Below, in pieces: positions 7,500-15,890 of a stretch of DNA of 64,000 nt. The first letter of the stretch is position 1; each line of letters begins with the position of its first letter. The stretch comes from Clostridiales bacterium (GTDB lineage: Bacteria; Bacillota; Clostridia; Christensenellales; Aristaeellaceae), in assembly GCA_015056085.1 (NCBI GenBank), contig SVHA01000005.1, positions 53,319-117,318 on the forward strand. Direction: 5' to 3'. The notes beneath the pieces are model-generated. The model was not told the DNA's origin and made no database searches. It was given only the letters and a program-made list of their open reading frames with translations. The position numbers were made by a program, and so were the translations under genes.

Positions 7500-9233
7500 A
7501 TGCAGAATACACAGTTGACCATGGATAAAAAAGATTGGGTCAGGCAACTGAAACTGCAGGAAAAGCGCATGATCACCAAAAAGCAACGAGTGGTGGGTTG
7601 TGTGCTGACTGTGGTGGGCGTTCTTGTGCTGCTGGTGGGCCTTTTTGGTTATCTGGCCGGCGACCTGCAGATGGAAGCCCTTCAGCCGTATGCCGACCAG
7701 GTGTATATGGCCCGTGAAGTTGCCTCCAGCACCGGCAAGGGTGTGGACAGCTATTTTGACCTGCATGGCGATGAAAGCGGCGTTCATGTTTTTTATGCTT
7801 CCTTTGAAGCCGGCGGGGAAACCGGCATGATCAGCGCCATGGACTTCGAGGCCGAAGAGACCAAGAAGGCCCTCAAGGGCGAGAATATGCAGTTCCCCGG
7901 CACGAAGGACAACATGAATCTGGTGGTGACGGAAGAAACGCCTGTCACCCTGGATAACGGCGAAGTGTTCACCCAGGGCGTCAAACTCAGGGGTTGGGGC
8001 ACCAGCAAGTATCGCAGCCTGAAACTGACCGTGGAAGGCCCCGGTGAAATGCAGGTGTATGCCGTGTCCTCCCTGCCCAACGAAGACCGCACGATGGTGC
8101 TGTACAACTCCCTCACCGGTGAGGAAGTGGCTGTTGCCTCGGCGCCTGTGCTGGGCGATGCGCCCGTGGAGGCCATCACCTTTGCCATTCCCGCTGCCGG
8201 CACTTACTATCTGTCCACCAGAGGCGATATTCCCATTGCGCCTCTGCACTGGCTGATGAACATGGCCATCATGATCCTGCTGGCCGGCATCGTGCTGATT
8301 TTCAACGGCATCATGTTGACCAGGCAGTGCTGGGAACGCATGGTGGACCTGTTCTGCGTGGAACCGGCCTTGATCTTCTTCCTGCTGTTTGTGTACTACC
8401 CCGTGATCGACCAGATCCGCATCTCCTTTACGGACATGGGCATCCTCACGGTGGGCAAGCAGGAATTCGTGAACTGGGATAACTACGACTGGCTGTTCAA
8501 CAAGAGCGGTGCGAAGTACTTCTGGGAGTCCCTGGGCATCACCGCCACCTACACCTTCTGGGAAGTGGCGATCACCCTGGTGGGCGGCATGTTGCTGGCA
8601 CTTCTGTTCAACCGCATGACCCGCAGCTTCAACGCCATGCGTGCCATCGTGTTCATGCCCAAGTACATCGCCGTGTCCACAAGCGCCGTGGTGTTCATGT
8701 GGATTCTCTATTCTCCCGTGGCTGCCGGCGCCAACCAGTCTGAAGGCATTCTGAACTATGCTTTGTCGCTGTTTGGCATTCAGGGCCCCCACTGGCTGGT
8801 GGATGCATCCACCGCTCTGGCAGGCGTGCTGATTCTCACCGCCTGGCGTGTGGTGGGTTACGCCATGATGATTTACCTCTCCGCCATGAAGGGCATCCCG
8901 GCGGATTACTACGACGCCGCCTCCATTGACGGCGCAGACGGTGTGCAGCAGTTCCGCTTCATCACCGTGCCGCTGCTGGCGCCCACCACCCTGTTCCTGT
9001 TCGTGACGACCTTCATCGCCAGTATGAAGGTGTTCCAGTCCGTGGACGTCATGACGGGCGGTGGCCCCGGTACCGCCACCAACGTGATGGTGCAGTGGAT
9101 TTACAACCTCACCTTCACCGATTTCCGCACGGCAAGAGGTGCTGCGGTGTCTGTGGTGTTCTTCGTGATTCTGCTGGTGTGTACCGCCGCAACCATGAAG
9201 TTCTCCAACCGCAACGTCAACTACGATTCTTAA
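7500..9233 (+). CDS. Sugar ABC permease with N-terminal extracytoplasmic domain (MalF-like)
   Basis: About 577 residues. An N-terminal membrane segment (about 28-50) is followed by about 190 residues of beta-rich extracytoplasmic sequence, another hydrophobic segment, then a standard six-helix permease domain. The permease loop motif 'YYDAASIDGADGVQQFR' is the EAA motif that contacts the ATPase. Ordinary MalF/UgpA-type permeases are about 290-320 residues, so roughly 250 residues are extra. The start is uncertain: ATG 7500 is used, but ATGs at 7524 and 7569 are alternatives. The gene lies between the binding protein and the second permease. Confidence 0.85.
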   Translation: MQNTQLTMDKKDWVRQLKLQEKRMITKKQRVVGCVLTVVGVLVLLVGLFGYLAGDLQMEALQPYADQVYMAREVASSTGKGVDSYFDLHGDESGVHVFYASFEAGGETGMISAMDFEAEETKKALKGENMQFPGTKDNMNLVVTEETPVTLDNGEVFTQGVKLRGWGTSKYRSLKLTVEGPGEMQVYAVSSLPNEDRTMVLYNSLTGEEVAVASAPVLGDAPVEAITFAIPAAGTYYLSTRGDIPIAPLHWLMNMAIMILLAGIVLIFNGIMLTRQCWERMVDLFCVEPALIFFLLFVYYPVIDQIRISFTDMGILTVGKQEFVNWDNYDWLFNKSGAKYFWESLGITATYTFWEVAITLVGGMLLALLFNRMTRSFNAMRAIVFMPKYIAVSTSAVVFMWILYSPVAAGANQSEGILNYALSLFGIQGPHWLVDASTALAGVLILTAWRVVGYAMMIYLSAMKGIPADYYDAASIDGADGVQQFRFITVPLLAPTTLFLFVTTFIASMKVFQSVDVMTGGGPGTATNVMVQWIYNLTFTDFRTARGAAVSVVFFVILLVCTAATMKFSNRNVNYDS

Positions 9234-9249
9234 GGAAAGGAGTGATCGT

Positions 9250-10641
9250 ATGCTGAGCAAGAATAAGAAAATCGGTATTGCGCTGGTGCTCACAGGTGCG
9301 GCGCTCCTCCTTGCGGCGTTTGTGACCATTCCTTTCCAGGTGGCAGCAACTGTGACCTGGGCACTGGTGGGCGTTGCCGCAGTGATGTTTGTGACCGCCA
9401 TGCCGCTGATGTGGCGCAAGGGCATTGAAAACATCCGCAAGAATTCCTACTTCAAGGGCAGCTTCCTCAAGATGCGCCGCAGCGGCTTCTTTGATCTGTT
9501 GGTGCTCTTCACCGCCGTGGCGCTGATTCTGGCGGTGCTGTGCGCCGTGGGTGCGGTCAGCTATCAGCAGACCTTCGCCCACCATGCCAAGCTGGCTGCC
9601 GGCGATGGCGAAGTGCCCGCCACGATTGAAGAAGCCCGGCTGCTTCCCACCTTCGTGGAATACAACTTCAAGCAGGATCTGAATCTGCTCTCCTCCAGCT
9701 ACAGCACCTTTGGTGCAGTGGCGGCGGTGCTGGCTGTGGTGATTCTGGTGTGCGCACTGTATCTGCGGTTTATCTCCCCCATTGTGCGGGCGGATGACGA
9801 GCTGCGCATCGCTCACGGCGTGTATCGCAAGGTAGCTCAGTACGCAGCTGCCGTTCTGGTGACGCTGATCTCCCTGTTCCCCATCTACTGGATGGTCATC
9901 TCCTCCTTCAAGACCTCCACGGAGCTGCTGGCCACCGTGCCGACACTCTGGCCCCAGCAGTTTGTGTGGGAGAACTACCCCAACGTTCTCAACCGTGCGC
10001 CCTTCATCCAGTATCTGATCAACACGCTGGTGACCACGGTGGCCATCATGGCTACGGAACTGACCATGGGCGTGCTGGCAGCGTACGGCTTCTCCAAGGG
10101 CTCCTTCAAGGGCAGGAACGGCCTGTTCATGCTGGTGCTGGGCGCTCTGATGGTGCCCATCCAGGTGACCTTTGTGCCCATCTATGTGCAGATCGCCCGC
10201 CTCAGCGCCATTGATACCTACCTGGGCATTGTGCTGCCCAACCTGGTCAGCGCCTACTTCATCTTCATGCTCAGGCAGAACTTCATGGCGGTGGACGACA
10301 GTTACATCGAGGCCGGCAAGGTGGACGGCATGGGCCGTATCGGCACCATCTTCCACGTCCTGTGCCCGATGTGTAAGCCCACGCTGATCACCGTCAGCAT
10401 CATCTCCTTCATCAACGGCTGGAACAGCTACTTCTGGCCCAAGATGGTCACCAAGACCGAAGCCAGCCGCACCATCGCAGTGGGCGTGCAGCAGCTCAAA
10501 AATACCTTCGCCGGACAGGAAGTTTCCAACTACAATGAAATCATGGCCGGCGCTGTGATGGCCATTATCCCCATCGTGCTGCTGTTCCTCTTCCTGCAGA
10601 AGTACATCATGACCGGCATGAGCAAGGCGGCCATGAAGTAA
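9250..10641 (+). CDS. Sugar ABC permease with extended N-terminus (MalG-like)
   Basis: 463 residues. About 180 residues containing three or four hydrophobic segments precede a typical MalG/UgpE permease domain beginning near 'LVTLISLFPIYWMVISSFK'. The EAA loop reads 'YIEAGKVDGMGRIGTIFHV'. The start at 9250 has a ribosome binding site (AAGGAAAGGAG) just past the stop of the first permease. No ATP-binding subunit is encoded nearby, so a shared MsmX-type ATPase elsewhere is expected (inference). Confidence 0.88.
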   Translation: MLSKNKKIGIALVLTGAALLLAAFVTIPFQVAATVTWALVGVAAVMFVTAMPLMWRKGIENIRKNSYFKGSFLKMRRSGFFDLLVLFTAVALILAVLCAVGAVSYQQTFAHHAKLAAGDGEVPATIEEARLLPTFVEYNFKQDLNLLSSSYSTFGAVAAVLAVVILVCALYLRFISPIVRADDELRIAHGVYRKVAQYAAAVLVTLISLFPIYWMVISSFKTSTELLATVPTLWPQQFVWENYPNVLNRAPFIQYLINTLVTTVAIMATELTMGVLAAYGFSKGSFKGRNGLFMLVLGALMVPIQVTFVPIYVQIARLSAIDTYLGIVLPNLVSAYFIFMLRQNFMAVDDSYIEAGKVDGMGRIGTIFHVLCPMCKPTLITVSIISFINGWNSYFWPKMVTKTEASRTIAVGVQQLKNTFAGQEVSNYNEIMAGAVMAIIPIVLLFLFLQKYIMTGMSKAAMK

Positions 10642-10717
10642 TCCGCAATCATATCATCTGTCCAATTGGGGGAACTGCCGCAAGGCGGTTCCACCTGACT
10701 TGGCGAAAGGAACAACC

Positions 10718-11650
10718 ATGAAACGAATTCTGGCGGCGCTTGTGTGTCTGGCGATGCTGATTTCCGGCGCTTTGGCGGAAGTCAACCGCTACGACGAAGT
10801 GTTTGACCCTGCCGGGGATGAGGGCAACCTGACGGTGCGCTTTTTGTGGCTGGGCCCGCAGGTGGCGGATGACAAGCCCGGCGATTCCATGATCCTCACC
10901 TCCCCGGACGGGAAGATCATGGTGCTGGATGCGGGGCATCCCGATGCTGCGCAGTATGTCACCGATGCCCTGGACAAGTTGGGCGTGACGAAAATCGACT
11001 ATCTGGTGGCGTCCCATCCCCATATCGATCACATCGGCGGTTTCCCGGCGCTGATGGACAAATACGAAATCGGAGCCTTGTACACCAGTCCCCTGGAATA
11101 CCCCACGGCGTCCTACAACGCCTACATGGACAAGGCTCGTGAAAAAAATATCCAGCATATCATCCTCAAAGAAGGGGATACGCTTAACTTTGGCGAACAA
11201 GTAACGGTGGAAGTTCTCAATCCCCCGTCTGAAATCGTCTATCCGGATAACTACCCCACAGGCTCAACGCAGTTTGTCAACAATCACTCTCTGGCGCTGA
11301 AGTTCACTTACGGCACTTCCACCATCCTGCTGTGCGGCGACCTGTACACAGGCGGCGAGAAGGACGTGGTATCCCGCTGGGGTGACAAACTGGACTGCGA
11401 TGTGACCAAGGCGAATCACCACGGCGCCGATACGTCCTCTTCATCCAAGTGGCGCAACGCCGTGACTGCGGAGATCACCATCGTGACCAGCGACGCCATT
11501 GAGTCTTTGTCCAACCTCAAGAAGTACATCCGCAACGACAAGTTGATGTATCACATCCTCTGGGATGGCTGCATCCGCCTGAGCACCCCCGGCGACGGCA
11601 CCTATCAGGTGCTGACGGAAAAGGAACGGGGCAAGACGATTCTGGACTGA
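10718..11650 (+). CDS. Secreted metallo-beta-lactamase-fold hydrolase 1
   Basis: 310 residues with a signal peptide (MKRILAALVCLAMLISGALA). The metal-binding motif 'SHPHIDHIGG' gives His100, His102, Asp104 and His105, and later 'LLCGDLYTGG' and 'KANHHGAD' supply the remaining ligands. This arrangement resembles the ComEC/Rec2-type metallo-beta-lactamase domain found as stand-alone secreted proteins. The likely reaction is phosphodiester or related hydrolysis outside the membrane; the substrate is unknown. The ATG at 10718 follows GAAAGGA. It is probably cotranscribed with the ABC importer (76-bp gap, no terminator seen). Confidence 0.82.
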   Translation: MKRILAALVCLAMLISGALAEVNRYDEVFDPAGDEGNLTVRFLWLGPQVADDKPGDSMILTSPDGKIMVLDAGHPDAAQYVTDALDKLGVTKIDYLVASHPHIDHIGGFPALMDKYEIGALYTSPLEYPTASYNAYMDKAREKNIQHIILKEGDTLNFGEQVTVEVLNPPSEIVYPDNYPTGSTQFVNNHSLALKFTYGTSTILLCGDLYTGGEKDVVSRWGDKLDCDVTKANHHGADTSSSSKWRNAVTAEITIVTSDAIESLSNLKKYIRNDKLMYHILWDGCIRLSTPGDGTYQVLTEKERGKTILD

Positions 11651-11683
11651 CGGAAGCATCACAACGAATAGGAGAGAAACAAA

Positions 11684-12622
11684 ATGATGAAGAAACTCAT
11701 TGCTCTGATGTTTGCGCTGCTGATGGTGTTCTCCTTTGCCTGCGCTGAAGGCGATCGCCATGATCTGGTGTACGACCGTGAAGGCGATGCGGGTCAGCTG
11801 GCCGTCCGCTTCATGTGGCTGGGCTCTGATCCCAAGGAAGAAAAGCCCGGCGATTCCATCCTGCTGATTTCTCCGGATAACAAGGTGATGCTGGTGGATG
11901 CCGGTATTCCCGAAGTGCGGGATCGCCTGATCGGCGCCCTGAAGGAACTGGGCATCACGAGGATTGACTACCTGGTGGCCTCCCATCCCCACATCGACCA
12001 CATCGGCGGCTTTAAGTATGTGATGGATGAGTTTGAGGTCGGTACGGTGTACACCAACTCTGTGACGCACCGCACGGCCACCTACGAGGGTTTCAACGAC
12101 AAGGTGGCTCAGCTGAACCTGCCCCACATCATTCTGGCCGAAGGCGATGAATTCATGTTCGGCGAGCACGTGAAGGTGGAAGTGTTCAATCCGCCGGTGG
12201 AGATCGACTATCCCGAAGATGAGGGCGAGCGCTACTCCGCCGCGTTCTTCAACAACAACTCTCTGGTGCTGAAGTTCACCTACGGCACCTCCACCCTGAT
12301 GCTGGCGGGCGACTTGTACACCGCGGGCGAGTTCAATGTGGTGGATAAGTACGGCGATCGCCTGCAGTGCGACGTCATCAAGGTCAACCATCATGGCGAT
12401 ACCACTTCCTCTTCCAGCAAGTGGCGTCGCACTGTGGCGCCCAAGTATTCTGTCATCACCGCCGAGCAGATCTACTCCGTGACCGTGGCCAAGTATTACA
12501 AGCGCAACGGCGGCACGGTGTACCACACCGGCCTGGATGGTATGGTGCTCATGCGCACTCCTGGCGATGCCACCTATACCTTCATCACCGAGTGGGACCG
12601 CACCACCGACGTGCTGGACTGA
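11684..12622 (+). CDS. Secreted metallo-beta-lactamase-fold hydrolase 2
   Basis: 312 residues, a clear paralogue of the preceding gene: the same signal-peptide layout, 'LVASHPHIDHIGGF' (His101, His103, Asp105, His106), 'MLAGDLYTAGE' and 'KVNHHGDT'. The shared colinear motifs point to a tandem duplication that has since diverged. It ends the operon; a strong terminator lies 20 bp after the stop. As with its neighbour, the substrate is unknown, and the family assignment does not imply antibiotic hydrolysis. Confidence 0.82.
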   Translation: MMKKLIALMFALLMVFSFACAEGDRHDLVYDREGDAGQLAVRFMWLGSDPKEEKPGDSILLISPDNKVMLVDAGIPEVRDRLIGALKELGITRIDYLVASHPHIDHIGGFKYVMDEFEVGTVYTNSVTHRTATYEGFNDKVAQLNLPHIILAEGDEFMFGEHVKVEVFNPPVEIDYPEDEGERYSAAFFNNNSLVLKFTYGTSTLMLAGDLYTAGEFNVVDKYGDRLQCDVIKVNHHGDTTSSSSKWRRTVAPKYSVITAEQIYSVTVAKYYKRNGGTVYHTGLDGMVLMRTPGDATYTFITEWDRTTDVLD

Positions 12623-12641
12623 CGATTCCACAAACGCATAA

Positions 12642-12685
12642 AAATTGCGGCTGCTTCCCGAATGTGGGAGGCAGCCGCTTTTGTG
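12642..12685. terminator. Bidirectional terminator between convergent genes
   Basis: Stem GCGGCTGC (12647-12654) with GCAGCCGC (12671-12678), extended by TTCCC / GGGAG, flanked by an A-run on one side and TTTT on the other. It serves the metallo-beta-lactamase operon and the opposing GDPD gene. Confidence 0.8.
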
Positions 12686-12699
12686 TTGCTTTGATGTAA

Positions 12700-13419
12700 T
12701 TATTCCAGAATGTCGCTGGTGATGTAGTCCACGCCGATGTCGATCATGCGCTGGCCTTCTTCCATATTGTTCACCGTCCAGACATTGACTTCAATGCCGT
12801 TTTCATGGAGTTCCTGCACGTTTTCTGCGGTGATGTTGCAGGCAAAGATGTCCATGTCCAGGCGATTCTCCTTGAGGAAGGCGAGGAGTTCGGGGGTGTA
12901 ATGCACCACCAGATACTGCACCTTCTGCTCGGGCAGCATTTCACGCACGCACAGCACGTTTTCCTTCACGAAGGAAATGAAGATAGTGTTTTCCAGCCAG
13001 CCTTCCTGGCGGATGATCTCGATGATGTTGGCGATGTGCTGGGGCTCCATGAAGTTCTTCAGTTCCAGCACGCTCTTCTTCTCATAGCGCTTGCAGATCT
13101 GGATGTACTCCTGCAGGGAGGGCAGACGCAGGTCGTTGCGGCCGCGCTTGCCGTCCTTGTCCAGCAGGCGCAGGGAGCGCAGGGTTTCAAAAGTGGTTTC
13201 TTCCACCACCAGGTGATCGCCGGAGATGCGCTTGGTGTTGTCATCGTGTATGATGATGTACTGGCCGTCGGAGGTGACGTGCACGTCAGTCTCGATGCCG
13301 TAGTGGGTGCGGTTGCCGGCAGCCACGAAAGCGGAGCAGGTGTTTTCCAGTTCCAGCCAGCTCAGGCCGCGGTGAGCAATCATGAGGGGTTTGTTTGCAG
13401 GCAGGCGAAGGGTATCCAT
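12700..13419 (-). CDS. Glycerophosphodiester phosphodiesterase
   Basis: 239 residues of the GDPD family (UgpQ-like): 'IAHRGLSWLELENT' at the N-terminus, the 'GIETDVHVTSDGQ' metal-binding Glu and Asp, then 'IIHDDNTKRISG'. It hydrolyses glycerophosphodiesters to glycerol-3-phosphate and an alcohol. No signal peptide is seen, so it acts in the cytoplasm. It is the last gene of the minus-strand block and would feed the FAD-dependent glycerol-3-phosphate dehydrogenase-like genes upstream (inference from context). Confidence 0.9.
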   Translation of the reverse strand: MDTLRLPANKPLMIAHRGLSWLELENTCSAFVAAGNRTHYGIETDVHVTSDGQYIIIHDDNTKRISGDHLVVEETTFETLRSLRLLDKDGKRGRNDLRLPSLQEYIQICKRYEKKSVLELKNFMEPQHIANIIEIIRQEGWLENTIFISFVKENVLCVREMLPEQKVQYLVVHYTPELLAFLKENRLDMDIFACNITAENVQELHENGIEVNVWTVNNMEEGQRMIDIGVDYITSDILE

Positions 13420-13455
13420 AGTGCAGTTCCTTCCTTTCTGTCAATCAGATGGGGC

Positions 13456-14148
13456 TTATACGTTGCGGGTGCGAATGGCCTCAATGTTGGCGTATTCCGA
13501 CAGATGAATCACGATGTCCCTGTAGGAAACCTTGCTGGGCAGGTCCAGGGTATAGAGGTTGGTGTATACCCGGTCCTTGACTTTGTCCTTGCTTTCCACG
13601 TGGAAGTCCACATCGATGACTTCTACGCCGATTTCAGCAAAATACTGGTTGATGAAGGCGATGGTTTCAGCGCGGTGGATGAACTTGACTTCCAGATTCT
13701 TGATCTGGTTGACCTTGACCACCCGCTGCATCACCGTCAGGGTGATGATGACCGCCACGCAGCCGGCGCCGGAGAGGATGTAGTGGCCCATGCCGGCGGC
13801 CAGGCCCAGACACCCGGAGCACCACAGGGACGCTGCGGTGGTCAGACCGGCGATCTTCTTCTGGGCGATGAAAATGGTGCCCGCTCCCAGGAAACCGATG
13901 CCGCTGACCACCTGGGCGCTCATGCGGCCCATGCTCATCTGCACGCCGCAGTCGCTGTTTGCCAGGTTGAGGGCAAGCACGTGTTCCATGTTCAGGCAGT
14001 CGATGATGGCGATCAGCGCCGCACCCACGCACACCAGCACATGGGTACGCATACCGGCGGGGCGATTCTTCCTCTCACGCTCCACGCCGATGCAGCAGCC
14101 GATCAGAATGGCCAGCAGCACACGAATGGGGATTTCCCACCATGCCAT
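13456..14148 (-). CDS. MgtC/SapB family membrane protein
   Basis: 230 residues. The N-terminal half has four hydrophobic segments with the MgtC hallmark 'GCCIGVERERKNRPAGMRTH' and a later 'GIGFLGAGTI'; the C-terminal soluble half (about 150-225) resembles the ACT-like domain of longer MgtC proteins. MgtC proteins affect Mg2+ homeostasis and ATP synthase or phosphate physiology in pathogens; the role in commensals is unclear. It lies 36 bp upstream of the GDPD gene on the same strand, so cotranscription is likely. Confidence 0.88.
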   Translation of the reverse strand: MAWWEIPIRVLLAILIGCCIGVERERKNRPAGMRTHVLVCVGAALIAIIDCLNMEHVLALNLANSDCGVQMSMGRMSAQVVSGIGFLGAGTIFIAQKKIAGLTTAASLWCSGCLGLAAGMGHYILSGAGCVAVIITLTVMQRVVKVNQIKNLEVKFIHRAETIAFINQYFAEIGVEVIDVDFHVESKDKVKDRVYTNLYTLDLPSKVSYRDIVIHLSEYANIEAIRTRNV

Positions 14149-14262
14149 GGGGAACTCCTTTCTGCTTTGCGGCGCCCTTTGACGGGAAATGGCCGCATAG
14201 CCGCAGGAGGCATCAGCGGCGCTCCCTGGAAGGGAAGGTCACTGTGCCTCCTGACTGAAGAA

Positions 14263-14613
14263 TTAAACGGATTTGGTGGCGATGATGTCCACGCCGGTGC
14301 CGCACACGTCAGGCAGCACCACGCTGCCGGCGGCGATGGGGGCGGTGAGCTGCACTTTGGACAGCGCCTCCATGCACTGGGCGATCAGCGCCTTGGGGAT
14401 GGGGGTACGGGTCTTGACGGACAGGGGCATCGCAGAGCCGGCCACGGGCACCACGGCGGTCACCATGCGCTCAGGGGCGACGCACTCCTGGCGGGCGTAG
14501 ACTTCGCCCCGCTTGCAGGTGTTGCCGGTCACGGACACAAAGGCGCCGTTTTCCAGCGTGACGGTCATCCGGCAGCCCACGGGGCAGCTGATGCAGGTAA
14601 TGGTCTGTTCCAT
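14263..14613 (-). CDS. DUF1667 domain-containing protein
   Basis: 116 residues. The N-terminus carries a cysteine motif 'CISCPVGC' with a further cysteine in 'GNTCKRGEVYA', typical of DUF1667 proteins and suggestive of a bound metal or Fe-S centre. The gene start (14613) follows the stop of the preceding FAD/NAD oxidoreductase by one base, and a GAAAGGGG ribosome binding site precedes it. DUF1667 proteins are the third member of a conserved trio with the two flavoproteins encoded upstream; a role as an electron-transfer partner is inferred. Confidence 0.85.
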   Translation of the reverse strand: MEQTITCISCPVGCRMTVTLENGAFVSVTGNTCKRGEVYARQECVAPERMVTAVVPVAGSAMPLSVKTRTPIPKALIAQCMEALSKVQLTAPIAAGSVVLPDVCGTGVDIIATKSV

Positions 14614-14614
14614 A

Positions 14615-15889
14615 TCATTCGCCCCTTTCAATTTCGACGGTCACGGTATCGTTGAGGGAAGCGACGACTTCCGGCTTGAGGGTCACCACGGCCATTTCAC
14701 CGGGGGTGAAGATGGGGGCCTTCTTGCGGGCGATTTCAACGCCGCCGCACTTGACGATGCAGGTTGCCTTGCGGAAAACGCCGCTGGGACGGAACATCAG
14801 ATCCACGCTGGTGTTGACGCCCTTGCGGATGCGCTGGGGCACGGTGCCGCGCACGCCGTCGCCGTCCACCACGGAGATGGTGTCGCCTTCGGTGGCCTCG
14901 CCACGGGCATAGGCAGCAGCGGCATGGCCGGCCTTGAAGGACTCGTTGGACACATGGTCCACCAGGTCATGCACGTGCAGCACGTTGCCGCAGGCGAAGA
15001 TGCCGGGGATGTTGGTCTGCAGGGTGTCATCCACTTCAGCGCCGGAGGTCAGGGGGGACATCTTCACGCCCGCGCCTTCGCTCAGCTCGTTTTCGGGGAT
15101 CAGACCGACAGACAGCAGCAGGGTGTCGCAGTCAAACTGGATTTCGCTGCCGGGGATGGGCTGGCGGTTTTCGTCCACCTTGGCCACGGTGACGCCGGTG
15201 AGGCGCTCCTTGCCCTGAATGTCCACCACGGTGTGGCTCAGGTACAGGGGGATGTCATAGTCGTTGAGGCACTGAACGATGTTGCGGTTCAGGCCGGAAG
15301 AGAAGGGCATGAGTTCCACGCAGGCCAGCACCTTGGCGCCCTGCAGGGTCATGCGGCGGGCCATAATCAGGCCGATGTCGCCGCTGCCCAGGATGACGCA
15401 GCGCTTGCCGGGCATGAAGCCTTCCAGGTTGACGAACTTCTGGGCGGTGCCGGCGGAATAGATGCCGGCGCAGCGGGTACCGGGGGTGGCCAGGGCGCCA
15501 CGGGGACGCTCACGGCAGCCCATGGCCAGCACGATGGCCTTGGCGGAGAACACCTGCACGCCATGCTGGGCGCTGACGCAGGTGACAGTATGGTCAGCAT
15601 CCACGGACAGGACGGTGGTATCGGTCTGGATTTCAATGCCCATTTCCCGGGCCTTGTCGATGTCACGCTGGGCGTATTCGGGGCCGGTCAGCTCTTCCTT
15701 GAAGCGGTGCAGACCAAAGCCGTTGTGAATGCACTGGCGCAGGATGCCGCCGGGGTTGTGCTCACGCTCGATCACCAGCAGATTGTCAATGCCGTCTTCC
15801 TTGGCGGCGATGGCAGCAGCCAGACCCGCAGGGCCTGCGCCGACCACCAGAACATCCACATGGAGGACGCCGTTTTTCTCAATGGCCAT
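14615..15889 (-). CDS. FAD/NAD(P)-dependent oxidoreductase
   Basis: 424 residues. It has an N-terminal FAD-binding Rossmann motif 'VVGAGPAGLAAAIAAK', a second dinucleotide motif 'VILGSGDIGLIMARRM', and 'GIFACGNVLHVHDLVD' near the C-terminus, the usual ATG/GD motif of pyridine nucleotide-disulfide oxidoreductase-like proteins. It lacks a redox-active CxxxxC pair. It lies between the GlpA-like flavoprotein and DUF1667 with almost no spacing. The most likely role is to pass electrons between NAD(H) and the GlpA-like dehydrogenase; this is inference from the conserved trio. Confidence 0.87.
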   Translation of the reverse strand: MAIEKNGVLHVDVLVVGAGPAGLAAAIAAKEDGIDNLLVIEREHNPGGILRQCIHNGFGLHRFKEELTGPEYAQRDIDKAREMGIEIQTDTTVLSVDADHTVTCVSAQHGVQVFSAKAIVLAMGCRERPRGALATPGTRCAGIYSAGTAQKFVNLEGFMPGKRCVILGSGDIGLIMARRMTLQGAKVLACVELMPFSSGLNRNIVQCLNDYDIPLYLSHTVVDIQGKERLTGVTVAKVDENRQPIPGSEIQFDCDTLLLSVGLIPENELSEGAGVKMSPLTSGAEVDDTLQTNIPGIFACGNVLHVHDLVDHVSNESFKAGHAAAAYARGEATEGDTISVVDGDGVRGTVPQRIRKGVNTSVDLMFRPSGVFRKATCIVKCGGVEIARKKAPIFTPGEMAVVTLKPEVVASLNDTVTVEIERGE

Positions 15890-15890
15890 C

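Noticed and set aside
6074..9440. Long open frames of about 500 and 700 codons on the minus strand opposite the sugar ABC genes
   Set aside because: They are artefacts of GC-rich codon use in the real plus-strand genes, rich in His, Gly and Gln with no recognisable motif.
10718..12622. Beta-lactam resistance genes
   Set aside because: The metallo-beta-lactamase fold with 'HPHIDH' is shared by many hydrolases; the sequences resemble ComEC-like secreted domains rather than class B beta-lactamases.
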